Shown here piece after piece: positions 47,962 through 59,600 of a DNA stretch of 64,000 bases (position 1 is its first letter; the number at the start of each line of letters is the position of its first letter). A program made the position numbers and the translations under genes. Location of the stretch: positions 11,780,001 through 11,844,000 of the forward strand of contig OY992838.1 of the NCBI GenBank assembly GCA_963921425.1, written 5' to 3'. The notes below the pieces were generated by a model. That model had not been told where the DNA came from. It did no database searches and saw only the letters and a program-made list of their open reading frames with translations. The DNA is from Dryas octopetala (Eukaryota > Streptophyta > Magnoliopsida > Rosales > Rosaceae).

Positions 47962-50048
47962 GTCCACAGACACATATACATAACCATCCATTACCTTTCT
48001 TCCTTTAGTTAAAACTGGTTCTTTGTGCAGGTGTTCTTGTTTCTTATGTTGCATTTGAAGATGGAAGTATCAAATCTAGAGCAGAAAGGTTTGTGAGCAG
48101 TATCACAAATTCGATGGAAATGGTTCTCAGACGAAATGTAGAGGTTAGAATTGTTCATTTGCCGGGTGGAGAGGCTTCTCTAAATGGTCCAAGTCCTGTT
48201 CACTTACTGGAAGGTCTAAAGCAAGCAGGAACAGCAGGAGCAATTAACAGGGAAAGGAAAAGAGTTGGCTCAAATGCTACAGATGGTTATTCTAATTGTT
48301 CTCTTTTTCTGGATGGGACCCACAAGTCTACCTCTGACTCATCAGACTTAATGGCTGAAGGAAATGTTAAAAAAAGTGATACAGGAGACAGGAGACAGGA
48401 GATTCCAATGCAGAGAATAGAATCCATTATTCGTGACCAAAGGTTAGAGACTGCATGGCTACAGGTTGCAGAGAAAGGCACCCCTGGCTCATTGAGTCGT
48501 TTAAAACCTGAGAAGAATCAGGTCCTGCCTCAGGATGGCATTTATTATGAAGATCAAATGGAGTCGATGAATTCAATGGGGTTGTCCTCTCAGCAATGGG
48601 AAGATGGATTAAACCATGAAGTTAAAGTTTTGAAGGTTAACAGTGGAAGGGTCGCCCAGAAGGACCAGATAGGTAGAAGGGTTGATCGTTATCCTATGTC
48701 CCCAAGTTTACTACATGATAGTAGCTTTACAGGCAATTCCAACAAAGATAACCTGTGAGTATTTATTTCTTATTACAGGATTATTTCCATTATCCTTTAA
48801 AAGATTTTGTACTCCCCACTTGACTGAAAAAACTAGTAGGTAAAGTCTTATGCAAACACAATAGGTTGCTTGATATTTTGGTGAATGCGATTAGGCTTGC
48901 ATAAGTTTTAATATGCTGTTTAGTGAATAAACCGTTCATATTCTGAAGGTCATTAAACACTTTTGGTCATTTACTTATTTAAACTATAGATATTAGGGCA
49001 TCAAATTAGCTTAAGCTGTAGAATATAACTTTTATATTGTTATATGGAATGCACACTACAGAGAATTCCTCTGCATGGTAAATGTCGATGTTAGTAGTGA
49101 TTTAATGGTGACAATAACAGTGGTGGTGGTCATAGTTTTGTTGGTACTAGTGAAGGTGTTGGTCAGGATAAGGATGACGTGGTGTTGATGGTCATGATGG
49201 ATATGCTAGCTTTGTTGGTAGTCATAGTGTCAATGTCAACAGCAATAATTGTAGAAGTGTGTAGCCAACATTTGGTTGGTTATTAGCTTTAGATGATGGT
49301 ACAAATTATAAACATTTTATGTTTTGGAATTGAGCATTCAGTATAGATCATTTAATATTTTAAGCGATATTTTTCTTATTTTTTACAATCAATGGGGAAT
49401 TTTTCTGCACTAGTGCTAAAAAGTTTCATAAAAGATTCAATTTGTTATTAAACATGCTGAAAAATTTCGGTGCTAAATTAAAATCTTATTGAACATGCTG
49501 ATACTTTTAATTTTAAGTGCCAAATTGGATTTCCAAACTCTTAGTTTGATGTCCAATTCAGTCAACAGGGGAACTGCTGTTTCAATCTCATTTCTAACCT
49601 ATCCTCGACATACATGATTTCAGATAGTGGTAGCTTTTTTACTTTTGTTTTGAATAAATTATATGTAGTGTATGATATTCTTCTCTTGATCCAATTTTAT
49701 TACAGAATGCTAACTAGTCACGGACCTACATATATTTCTGTTGTATAGCACATGATCATTCTTAGTTTTCCAGGGGCGATGAATCAGGGTCCGGTAAAGG
49801 AGGTTGCAGTGGATTTTTTCGTTGTTATAACACCAAACCTCGGAAAAGAGGAAAGGTAGTATGTTGTTTCAGTTTTTAGATTCTTATCTTCAAATTGGAA
49901 AATCAGTTTGACCTCAAAGAAACCTATACATCTTTCTGTCTGTAAACAGGTAAAAGGGACCCCTGTTCAGCCACGCAAAGGTAGACGGTTTTCATTATTT
50001 GGTGGGTGTGGGAAGTCAAGGAAAACTGAGAACAGACTTACAAGATAA
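42811..50048 (+). CDS. STI: STICHEL-type protein (DnaX-like AAA+ ATPase domain)
   Basis: Related to Arabidopsis STICHEL, which controls trichome branch number and resembles the gamma/tau subunit of bacterial DNA polymerase III but is thought to act in cytoplasmic morphogenesis. Exons are 42811-44922, 45149-45365, 46838-47398, 48031-48754, 49774-49855 and 49950-50048, joining in frame to 1264 residues. The N-terminus has QLHLKKELTQIRKAARVLRD and DPGTTSSW, typical of STI and STL1. The ATPase core carries Walker A GPRGTGKT (508-515), a zinc module with Cys 527, 536, 539 and 542, Walker B VFVIDECH (587-594) and the sensor/arginine-finger SRC (633-635). Downstream come ELVGVVSDEKLLELLELA, LERLKHALKTLSEAEKQL and QRIESIIRDQRLETAWLQ. 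The tail is basic. The start is the first ATG in frame with this conserved N-terminus. STI rather than STL1 is a judgement from remembered sequence. Confidence 0.94.
46366..46493. mobile_element. Small palindromic MITE in STICHEL intron 2
   Basis: TTGAGTTACATTTACTAACCA on the left is matched in inverse by TGGTTAATAAATGTGATACAAA on the right, with CCACATCTCTTAC / GTGAGATGTGTGG inside. About 125 bp, non-coding. Family and target duplication are not certain. Confidence 0.65.
47908..47959. repeat. CT microsatellite in STICHEL intron 3
   Basis: Twenty-six CT units, uninterrupted, about 70 bp upstream of the exon 4 acceptor at 48030. It may act as an extended polypyrimidine tract, and its length is likely polymorphic. 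Confidence 0.93.
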
Positions 50049-50229
50049 AAGGGAAGATATTGAAGGTTGGAGTTTTGGCTATACCGTTTCATTTGGTTAC
50101 ATATTTTCCTGTATTCTGTCTCTCTAGTTGAGCCATTCTTCGAGGATGTGAGTGAGAGAAGCAAACAGATAATGTAAATGTTTTGCTGTTGAGCTGCATT
50201 TCTCCAACTCCATCCAATTTCATGTGATC

Positions 50230-50235
50230 AATAAA
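50230..50235 (+). terminator. Possible polyadenylation signal of the STICHEL-type gene
   Basis: AATAAA lies 182 nt after the stop codon, in a context with TTTCATGTGATC upstream. Plant signals are loose, so this is only a plausible site. The decayed ankyrin gene converges from the other strand immediately beyond it. Confidence 0.4.
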
Positions 50236-50257
50236 ATATGGTAAAAGCTTGAATTGG

Positions 50258-51240
50258 TTTCATGTTAGACCCTTTCTTAATTGATTGTCTGACCTTTGTG
50301 AGATCATTTGGTACCCGAGATGTAGGCAAATTATTAGGTGTTTGGCCCTATGTAGGGGCTTCCCTTTTAAGGCTATGCGTCTCATACTCACCAACTTGAC
50401 ATATGAGAGATAAACAGTTGAGTTGACTAAGCACCATAAAAATCTGCGAGTTTGTAGCAAAATCTTGAACGAAAAGATGATAAAAACGCATAAAAGGGCA
50501 TATATTACACAGATTGCAATGCCAAGAGGACTGTGTTTGGGCAGCACTACAAATATGCTGGAAGCAAATGCTTCAATCATTCCTCCAACGGAATACTTAA
50601 TAAGACTAGGACGTGCAAAGACAAGTCCAGGAAAGAAAGTTGCCGCTGTGAAAAAATTGAGGTAAAGAAAGAGAGGGCGTCAGAATATCAGAAACACATA
50701 GAAAGCTGCCTTGTTCTGTAAAACAGGAGTTCCGAGGTTCCGTGCCTTGTTCTGCCTTGGTGAAAGCAGCTGTAAATGTCACAGTTTCAATAAGTATGGC
50801 TACGAGTAGATAGGTGTAAAATGTCATTGTGACCTTATGAAAAGAAGCTTTCATCTTTTCTCTGTCATCTGCACTAGCTGGTGTGCTGGATGCATCCTTA
50901 ACCAATCGTTATTTATAGCATGCAGTTTTATCCACTCTACGATCGCCTATCAAAATTCTTAAAATATTTTCATATCTGTAAAGTGGCAGTTAGACGCAGA
51001 TCGAGGAGTGTTTCCATCATGGTCGACATCATTTATAAGTCTAGAGAGCTCAGGTATCTTCAATAGGTATTTGACAACATTACTAATTTACTATGTCCAC
51101 CTATAACTGCAACATGCATGAAGAATAGTTTGGCCTTTGTGATTGAGCAAATCACAAGTATCAGGTCGATCTCGAATCACCTCTTTCATTACAGTGGTGT
51201 GGCCTGCAAAGGCCGCAACATGCAGAGTTGACATTCCAGA
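50258..51240 (-). pseudogene. Decayed ankyrin-PGG gene copy
   Basis: Reading leftwards from 51240: MSTLHVAAFAGHTTVMKEV and DRPDTCDLLNHKGQTILHA, nearly identical to the intact gene's ankyrin repeats (58790-58660), then a frame break. Remnants of the next repeats appear down to about 50930. From 50905 the PGG-domain exon follows (TYLLVAILIETVTFTAAFT), but the diagnostic Pro-Gly-Gly is lost to a frameshift and the frame soon ends. Its last membrane helices persist near 50580-50480 (SSIFVVLPKHSPLGIAICV). Unlike the intact gene, the ankyrin and PGG parts are only tens of bases apart, so the large intron is absent here. It looks like a truncated tandem duplicate. Confidence 0.85.
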
Positions 51241-51684
51241 GTAACCATAATTTTCGGAAAAAAAACCCCAGAAATTATGGTAACCCCTAAACGCTTATAT
51301 AACTCAAGGTGATTGATTTACGTTCGTCAAATATTTACTTAATCATAATTATATAAATTTTTATTGCACTAACATGATATATTAATTGACGCTCTATAAT
51401 AATAAACACTAAATCCTAAGTCTTGAACACCATTAATGATGAACTTTACTAAATAATTATAAACCCCAAACAATCATATTAAACCATAAATTAATTCTTA
51501 TAAACCCATATGTGACTGTGTTACGGTCATTAATGTCAAACTGTTGCAGAACGTACATAGGTGTTGCAACTAAAGTTTCCAGTTTCCAAACAAAGACTAA
51601 ACGAAAACTATATAAACCAAATACAACATATATATGGAAGATAAAAAGTTGAGTTGACAGCAAGTGAAGCTCAAAATCTACAGG
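51241..51684. other. Gap between decayed and intact ankyrin genes
   Basis: AT-rich; the right part is presumably the 3' untranslated region of the intact minus-strand gene. No other feature. Confidence 0.5.
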
Positions 51685-54600
51685 TTAATTTGGAGCGCGC
51701 CATTGCATCTTCCTTGCGCGCTTGCTTACAAAGTTGAACCCCAAGATGATAATAACGCAAGAAAGGCTAGATATGACATAGATTGCAATGCCAAGAAGAC
51801 TGTGTTTGGGCAGCACTACAAATGTGCTCGAAGAAAATGCTACAATCATTCCTCCAATGGAATACTTAATCAAACTTGGATGTGCATAGCGATGTGAACC
51901 ATAGAAAGTTGCCGTTGTAAAATTAATAAACACCGAAGAAATTGAGATAAGGAAGGAGAGGACGTCGAATATCAGAAACACTTGGAAAGCTACCTTGTCC
52001 TGTAAAACCGGTGTTCCGTCGTTTTTAAATCCTCCAGGTATGGTGAAAGCTGCTGTAAATGTCACGGTTGCGATAAGTATCGCTACCAGTAGATTGGTGT
52101 CAAATGTTTTAGAGCCCTCGTTAGAAGAAGAAGCTTTCATCTCTTGTGTGTTGGACGTATCATTCTTCAGGGATTCTAGTTTCATGAATTCAAACTGGAC
52201 TTGTTCATGGAAATATGGCACACCAGTAGTATATCCACCCATGCGGTGAAAAAGACGAGGAAGCAAGGTGCCCTAGAACATAGAAATTATAGTGAGCACA
52301 TGAAATGAATAGTTAACAGGTAAACTGCCTAAAAACTTAACGCAAGGCGTTTTAATCTTAAAAAGCGAGGCGTAAAGCCTTTTGAGACATTTTTATTATA
52401 ATAAAAAAATTATAAATATATATAAACATGTACATATGTATATAAAAAATTATGAATATATTACAAAATACTCAGGCTAAGCCACAATACTTACTAAATA
52501 CAAATTATGAATATATTACAAAATACTTACAATTTTACAAATATATAAGTATGTACATAAAATAATTATGAATATATAAGTATGTATATAGAAAATTATG
52601 AATATATTTACTGGGATGTCAGTGTCACTATGTCAGTTGCTTGTTATTTGTTAATGGAGGCCACGTTGCTTTAGCTAAGCCACATACTTAAAAGCTAATA
52701 GGATAATGGCAAAAAAAGAAATAAACAAAACTGATAGACAGAAACACATTAGGTGAAGAAAACCCAAACATTTGTACGTGTATACTCTTTCGAGACCTCG
52801 CACCGACAACCCACCAGTCCCTAACCCTCCAATTTCTTTCTCGATTTTTATAAGGACACTAGGATCATCCCTTAAAATCATAATTTTAGTAATTCCAGCG
52901 TATGATTGAAATTGTTCATTTTTTAGATTACTTATTATAGATTATTTGTGAAAAATAAAAAATTGTTTGGTTATATAACTATTATTGATTAAATAGAAAA
53001 AATCAACAGTTTGGTCAAAAAATTATTCTTTAATTGAAAATCATCAATTTTTTCTACTTAATTGACAACAGTTATATAACTAAATGATTTCCGATTAATT
53101 TGATTTTTTATAGAGATAATTTTTAATTAGTTATCTAAAAAATAAACGGTTCTGATCATGCCCTAATATTACCAAATCAAAATTTAGGAGAATCGAAATT
53201 TAGAAGAATGAGATAACCTTAGAATACCGTGAGTGAGTGACCCAAATATTGTCGTTTTTATAAACTGCAAATCGATAGATGAGAACTGGGAGCTGTAGAA
53301 CTTGCTGATGATCTGAGAGACGTGGCAGAGCCACAAGCTGAAGAAATTAAAGAGATTTCTGAGTTGGAGGAAAGTATGAAACTCTAGGAAAGTATGAAAC
53401 TTTTCAACATTATCAGAAACCATCCATGTCTGATGTTTCAAATGCTTTTGAAAAAGAAGAAGGTGAGATTGCAATGGAGCCAACTGATGGAATTGTAGAG
53501 AGCAAAATGAAAGGACTAGACGACTGAAGGGTAATCGCAGAGGCTGGGTTGGTGACGAAATTGCCTCCAAGCTTCTGGGTTGATGCCGACAATGCTGGAA
53601 AATCAACTTGGAGCTGCCGAGGGTTAAAAAAAAAAAAAAAGCCCAAAACGCTGTCGCATCGACGCTTTTCACGCTATCCTGTCGGGAGGCGTACGCCTCA
53701 GCCCAAAGGCGCTTGCCTTTTAGACATTTTGACGAATATCTTGATGTTGTGTGCACTAGCCCGCTGCCTCGCCCCGACTCGTGCCTCAAGGCCTGTCTGA
53801 CGCGCCTATTTGAAAACATTTGGGCCCAAATACATTTACATCCACCAATTATAGGGTTCATTTTAAGTTAGTTCACGAACTATAAAACATTTCAAATTAT
53901 CCCATTAGCTATAGGGTCTATTTCAAGTTGGTACATGAATTATAAAATATTTTAAATTTCTCCATTAACTAACAAAAAACCTACAAAATGGTACACAAAA
54001 CTGGGTTGACGTAGAAAACTGAACTGGACCGAACTATTTATATATTTTATTATATATTATATAAAAGTTAATATATTAAATAAAAAAGATGTAAGGTGGT
54101 TTATACACATGCTAGGGTTCAAATCCATGACCACTTGAGAAGAGTCAAAGTGTGAATTCACACTACAACACTTAGCCACTTGTGATATTCAAGGATATAC
54201 AATATATTTATAGACATACAAGTGATTAAGTGGTGTAGTGAGAATTCACACAAGTGGTCATAGGTTTGAACCCCAGTATGTGCACAAAACACCTAACACC
54301 TTTTTTGTTCAATGTATATAACTTTTATATAATATATTATATATAAAATATAAAATATATACATATAGTCCGGTTTGGTTTTTTTCGTCAACCTAATTTT
54401 GTCTACCATTTTGTATGTTTTTTGTTAGTTAATGAAGAAATTTGAAATGTTTTATAGTTCGGAAACCTACTTGAAACGGACTCTATAGTTGGTGGATGTA
54501 AATGTACTTGAACCTAAAAATAAATATTAACAAGCCGATGTTGCTAGGTCTAGACTTGTTTCTGACTAGTTTTAGCTTTAAGGCATATGTCTGCCATGGA

Positions 54601-56546
54601 ATAGAAAACAAAAAAGGTAAATAATCAGGGATCTTTTTTGAGACATTTTATTCAATCACCCTTTTAAATACTCCTTAAACTTTTTTGACTCTCTAGCCCA
54701 AAAACTAACAATAATGACTCTTTTACATTTTTTCAGACCAAAATACCCCTTTATATATAAAAATGTCGCCAGAGTCCACCAAAAATTTCGACCCACAATT
54801 CCACTTGCTGCACCTTCTTCTTGCAGCAGCCAAACCTTCCTCCACCTTCTTCCTACAACAGCCATGGAGAGCAACCTCCCTCATCAGCCAACGACCCATC
54901 ATCTTCTCTCTCTATCTCTCTCCCAACCTAAATCTGAAAAAAGAAAAACAAACAAAAAAAATTTGAAAACCCAGATTTGGGTGTTTTCTCTAAATGGGTT
55001 AGGGGAGAGAGAGACGGAGAGAAAGAGATGATAAGTCGGTGGAGGATAGTGGTGGGCACGAGCTAGCGACCCATCATCTTCTCTCTCTATCTCTCTTCCT
55101 TTCTCTCCTAATCCAAATCTAAAACAAAAAACAAAAAACAAAAAAAATTTGAAAACCCAGATTTAGTGGAATGCGCTATAGGCAGAGAGGAGAAATGCGC
55201 TATAGCCAGAACATGAGAAAAAAATGGTCAAATTTATGGTCGACACATGTGTCGATCATGTGGCGACCATAAATTCCACCGAATTGTGGTCAAATTTGTG
55301 ATCGACACATGGTCAAATTTGTGGTTGACATGTGGCCATGCGGCGACCACAAATTCGACCAGATCTGAAAATTTTGTATCTTCTTCTCCATTGATGGGTA
55401 TGATCTCTCAAAGAAGCAACCATTTTCTGAGTTTTTTTTTGTGGGTTTTGCTGCGCGATGAGGGGGGAGGCGAGAGGTTTTTTTTTGTGGGTTTTGTTAG
55501 GCGATGTGAGTTTTGTTTTGTTTTGTTTTTGTTTTTTTTTGAGTTTTGCTGGGGATGAGGGCGCTGGTGGCTGGGGTGGTGAGAGGTGTGGCGGCGAAGG
55601 GGGCAGTGGCTGGCTAGGGAAGAGGAAAAAAAAAAAGCTACAGAAAAAAAAGGGTTTTATATGGAGGGTATTATGGATATTTCAAGTTAAAAAGAGTTAT
55701 AATTGTTAGTTTTGGGGCTAGGGGGTCAAAAAAGTTTAAGGGGTATTTAAAAGGGTTATTGAATAAATTTTTTTTTTGGTAATTTAATTAAATGACTTAT
55801 TTTCATACAACTTAAGCTTTTTTGACCCATTTCTCAAAAACTTACTTTTCTAACCCATTTTTCATTGTTTGGACCAACATACCCATAATTGAAAAAGTGG
55901 TCGACAAAAAGTGGTGGACTAAGTGGTGGACAGGTGCTATAGCACTAAGTGGTCGAGTGCTATATAGCACTTGTCGACCAAAAAGTCCACCGAAAAATCC
56001 ACATATGCAATTTTTACATCTTCTTCTTCTTATTCTCCATTGAATCAAATTTAGATCTCACTCTCCCTCCCTCCAGATTTGATCTCAACTTCAAGCATGT
56101 TGTGATGATGCTGGTGGGAAAACAAATCTGACTTTTGATGTAGGCTGTTGTTGGGGTCATCAATTTGTAAACAAAGCTTTAATTCAATTGGCCGAGGTTA
56201 TTTAATTAATATGAATATGTGAATATGGTGAGCTATTTAATTAAATAGAGGGAAAGGGTTTTGGTAGATTTGATGGGTTGGGTTGGAGTTCTGATGACAC
56301 CATCACACTCAGGACGACGAGAGAAAGCCATCCTTGGTTGTTCGACACCTTGTCCTCACTGGAATTAAAGGATCGCTGGCCAGGGAACTCGAGTCTGCCT
56401 AGACCTGATTTGGCGTCAACGTTTGGTTTCATGGCACGTGGAAGGCATGAGGAGGAAGAGGGAGGAGCAACAGGCGTTTTGAGATCGGTCTCACCGGCAA
56501 CCATATATCGCCAGATGATGGAGAACGTGCCGACAATCACAACTGG

Positions 56547-56614
<68 letters not shown>

Positions 56615-59600
56615 TGGCTATGATATTTTGTTTGGGGTTATAATTGAAATATTAGAAAAAATGAGGGTCAAACCTAGCTGAGTATTAGTTGACTAGGGGG
56701 TTTTGAGAGAGATTAAGTGACTAATTGGAGGTTGGGAATTAGTTTCATTAAGAGTAGAGGTTTTGAACTAACCAAGCTCTAAATTGGGGGTTATGAATAG
56801 TTTACTAATATAAATAAGGGGTTTTTTTTTTAAGCAAAAATTTTGGTACCTGAACTTTGGGCCTTATTCGATCTAACTAGGTATCTAAACTTTTATTTTG
56901 TCCCAAATTAATATATAATGTGACTTCTGTAAATTTGGTCATGTGTGTTGCACATGTCTTATACCCATAGTCAATTTGGTCTAATATTTATGATCCTAGG
57001 TTGACTAAAATGCTCCAATTTTGGCCTTATTTTTAAAAAGTCATATTATATACTAAATTTGGACAAAATAAAAGTTTAGGAATGAAATTGAGATAAATAA
57101 TAGTTTAAGTACGTACCTAATTGCGATAAGACCCAAAGTACAAGAACCAAAATTGAAAAAGACCCTATAAATAATTGAATCATCAAACACTTGCAAAAGA
57201 AAGTAGGGAATGTTGGGGAAGAGAGAGCATATTGTTATTATTATTATAGATAATTAGACTGGGGTCCTTTAGAAAAACAAATTTTAGATGGAGACCGGGG
57301 GTGTTTTAAAATTTATAAGAAAATCATTTTAATCCATAATAAAGTCCTTTAATTTATAAGAATTTTTTTTAATTCACAATAAAGTCATTTTAATTTATAA
57401 AATAAATCATTTTAATTCATAATAAAGTCCTCCCCCGATTTGAAGGGTATTTCCCCTCCTAGGGTGTAGAGTGGGCTTTGTAGAAGCTACATGTTAAGTT
57501 TTAACTTAAGGATTTTGGGCGGAGCCCAAAATTCTGGAATTAAAACCTAACATAAAGTCGTAAAAAAAAAAAAAAAAAGACTTGATTAAAAACCCTAAAT
57601 CACTACCGGTCTTAGTCTAAGAAAGATGCATAAAATGGACTGGACTCTAAGTCTCACTTATTATTATTATGTTTATCAAAGAAGACAGATTAGTTAAAAC
57701 TTACAAAAAAATTAAATAAAAGTATGAACCAATTAAAAATAGAAAGTTTACAATTATCATATTATCTTTAGTAAAAAATGCACTAAAGCTAATTGATTAA
57801 TAAGTTAATACGAAGCTAACTGATTGATAAGTTAATACGAAAGTAACTACCTTTTTAGGCCCACCACATGATGTAATCTCATAATCCGAACCGTTTAGTT
57901 TTTAGACATCACTTCAAAGATCATCTCTATGAAAAATCTCCAAAATCAGAAGTCATTTACCCATTTGATTATAATAATAGCTATTTATGCTTTTATCGAA
58001 AACAAATGACTAAATGATTTTCGATTTAATTTAATTTATTTGATGACAATGACTAAATGATTTTTAATTTAATTTATTTTTTACAATGATGATCTTTGAA
58101 GTGAGGTCTAACAAATAGACGGTTCAGATATAAAATTAGTCATGTGGTGAGCCCAAAAAGGTGGTTAACTTCATATTAGGGGAAGAAAAAAAGAAAAAAA
58201 GAAAGAGCTAGATAGTAAAAGAAGTAAAATTTTAGTGTGACCGTTAGCATATACGTAATGTTACTAATTCACATATATAATAACATGTGTATATTTATTA
58301 ATATTATAATAAATTTATCGTGCACTCATATTATAACGTGAGCGTGGATTAGTAACACAAAATGATATGATGGTGTGAGAGTCACACAGAAATAATTAAT
58401 GTTTGCGCCTATATATGTTACGTACGTACCTGTTCCAAACGGTCGCCAAGAACAATGTCGACGGCCTTTTCCAAATTGTTATTTGTAGCAGTCTTGTCCA
58501 CTCTAGCATTGCTTTCCAAAATGTTTATAATTCTACGCCTTTTGTGAATGGCAGCTAGATGGAGAGGAGTGTTTCCATCTTCATCGGCATCATTTATAAG
58601 TCCTGCGAGCTCAGGTGTCTTCAATATGTACTTGACAACATTAGCTTGTCCACCGTAAACTGCAGCATGAAGAATAGTTTGGCCTTTGTGATTGAGCAAA
58701 TCACAGGTATCAGGCCGATCTCGAATCATCTCTTTCATAACTTTGGTGCGGCCTGCAAAGGCCGCAACATGGAGAGCTGACATTCCAAACTTGTCCAAAA
58801 TATAGGAGGCAGAGCTATCACCTTTCATTAGAATTTGAGTTGCTTCAAGATTCCCTCCTAATGCTGCGTAGTGTAAGGGAGTCCACCCTAGTGCATCAAC
58901 TGCTTTGATTATACCAGGATTTTTGGACACCAAAATCTTCACAAGGCCTAACATAGATATTACCAATTACAGAAATTAGAGCTAGCTCAAGATAAGACAT
59001 GAAATGACAGCTAACAAAGTTGCTATAGCTAGGATTAATAATTAAGGACCAATGCAATATATATGTATACATAAATGTCATGTACGTACTTACTGTAGTC
59101 AATGTCGGGTATGCTGGTGCATCCAAAAATAATGTCGCGTATGCTTGAGTACGGAAAAATAATGCGGCGTATGCGTATGCGAGTCACCGCCGCATGTAAA
59201 GCTGTGACTTTGTTGGTCCCCTCATAAGAGGGAGGAATTGGGCAGTCATTTAAAATAGAAAGAGCAGTTTGTACATAGTTTTTGCGAGTAGCTATGAACA
59301 AGGGCGACTCATTCGCGTTATTAGTAAAACAACACAATTCGGGATCAGCTTCCATTAACCGAGTCACCACCCGTCGGTGACCGTATCGGGCAGCAAGATG
59401 CATTGCTGTATCCTTTTGCCAATTTGTCAATCGGAGGAGCTGTTTATCAGCAGGGACTCCACTTTCCTCATCAATGTGTGGCTCCTTGTTCGCGTGTTGA
59501 ATGAGAAACTTTACTAATTCATCACAGCCTACTGTGGCTGCAACGTGCAGAGGAGTGTCACCCCTCTTGTTGGTACCCCAAAATAGCCCTTCATACCGAG

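Larger units (their letters stand above)
52330..53825. repeat. AGGCG-type composite repeat in the ankyrin intron
   Basis: The left part has AACGCAAGGCG...GCGAGGCGTAAAGCCTTTTG and the right part GGCGTACGCCTCAGCCCAAA, GGCGCTTGCCTTT and GACGCGCCTATTTGAAAACA. These words are typical of a dispersed plant repeat in which AGGCG-rich ends enclose other sequence. A smaller TIR element (52905-53167) and a coding-like fragment (53276-53527) sit between. Treating the whole as one unit is a guess. Confidence 0.4.
52273..58429 (-). other. Giant repeat-filled intron 2 of the ankyrin gene
   Basis: The donor is GTACGT at 58429 and the acceptor ends TTCTAG at 52273. Both exons are open and in phase 0. At least six separate repeat elements lie within it (listed individually). 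Stretches not otherwise assigned, such as 52273-52330, 52400-52900, 56620-56830 and 58170-58429, show only AT-rich sequence. The weak palindrome at 58230-58395 may be another small MITE. Confidence 0.8.

Noticed and set aside
42811..50048. Bacterial or organellar DnaX replication subunit
   Set aside because: The ATPase core is DnaX-like, but the long plant-specific N- and C-terminal regions and six-exon structure fit the STICHEL family.
53184..53861. 225-residue open frame on the minus strand
   Set aside because: It has Ser/Phe/His-rich, incoherent composition, crosses repeat boundaries, and is antisense to a more coding-like plus-strand fragment.
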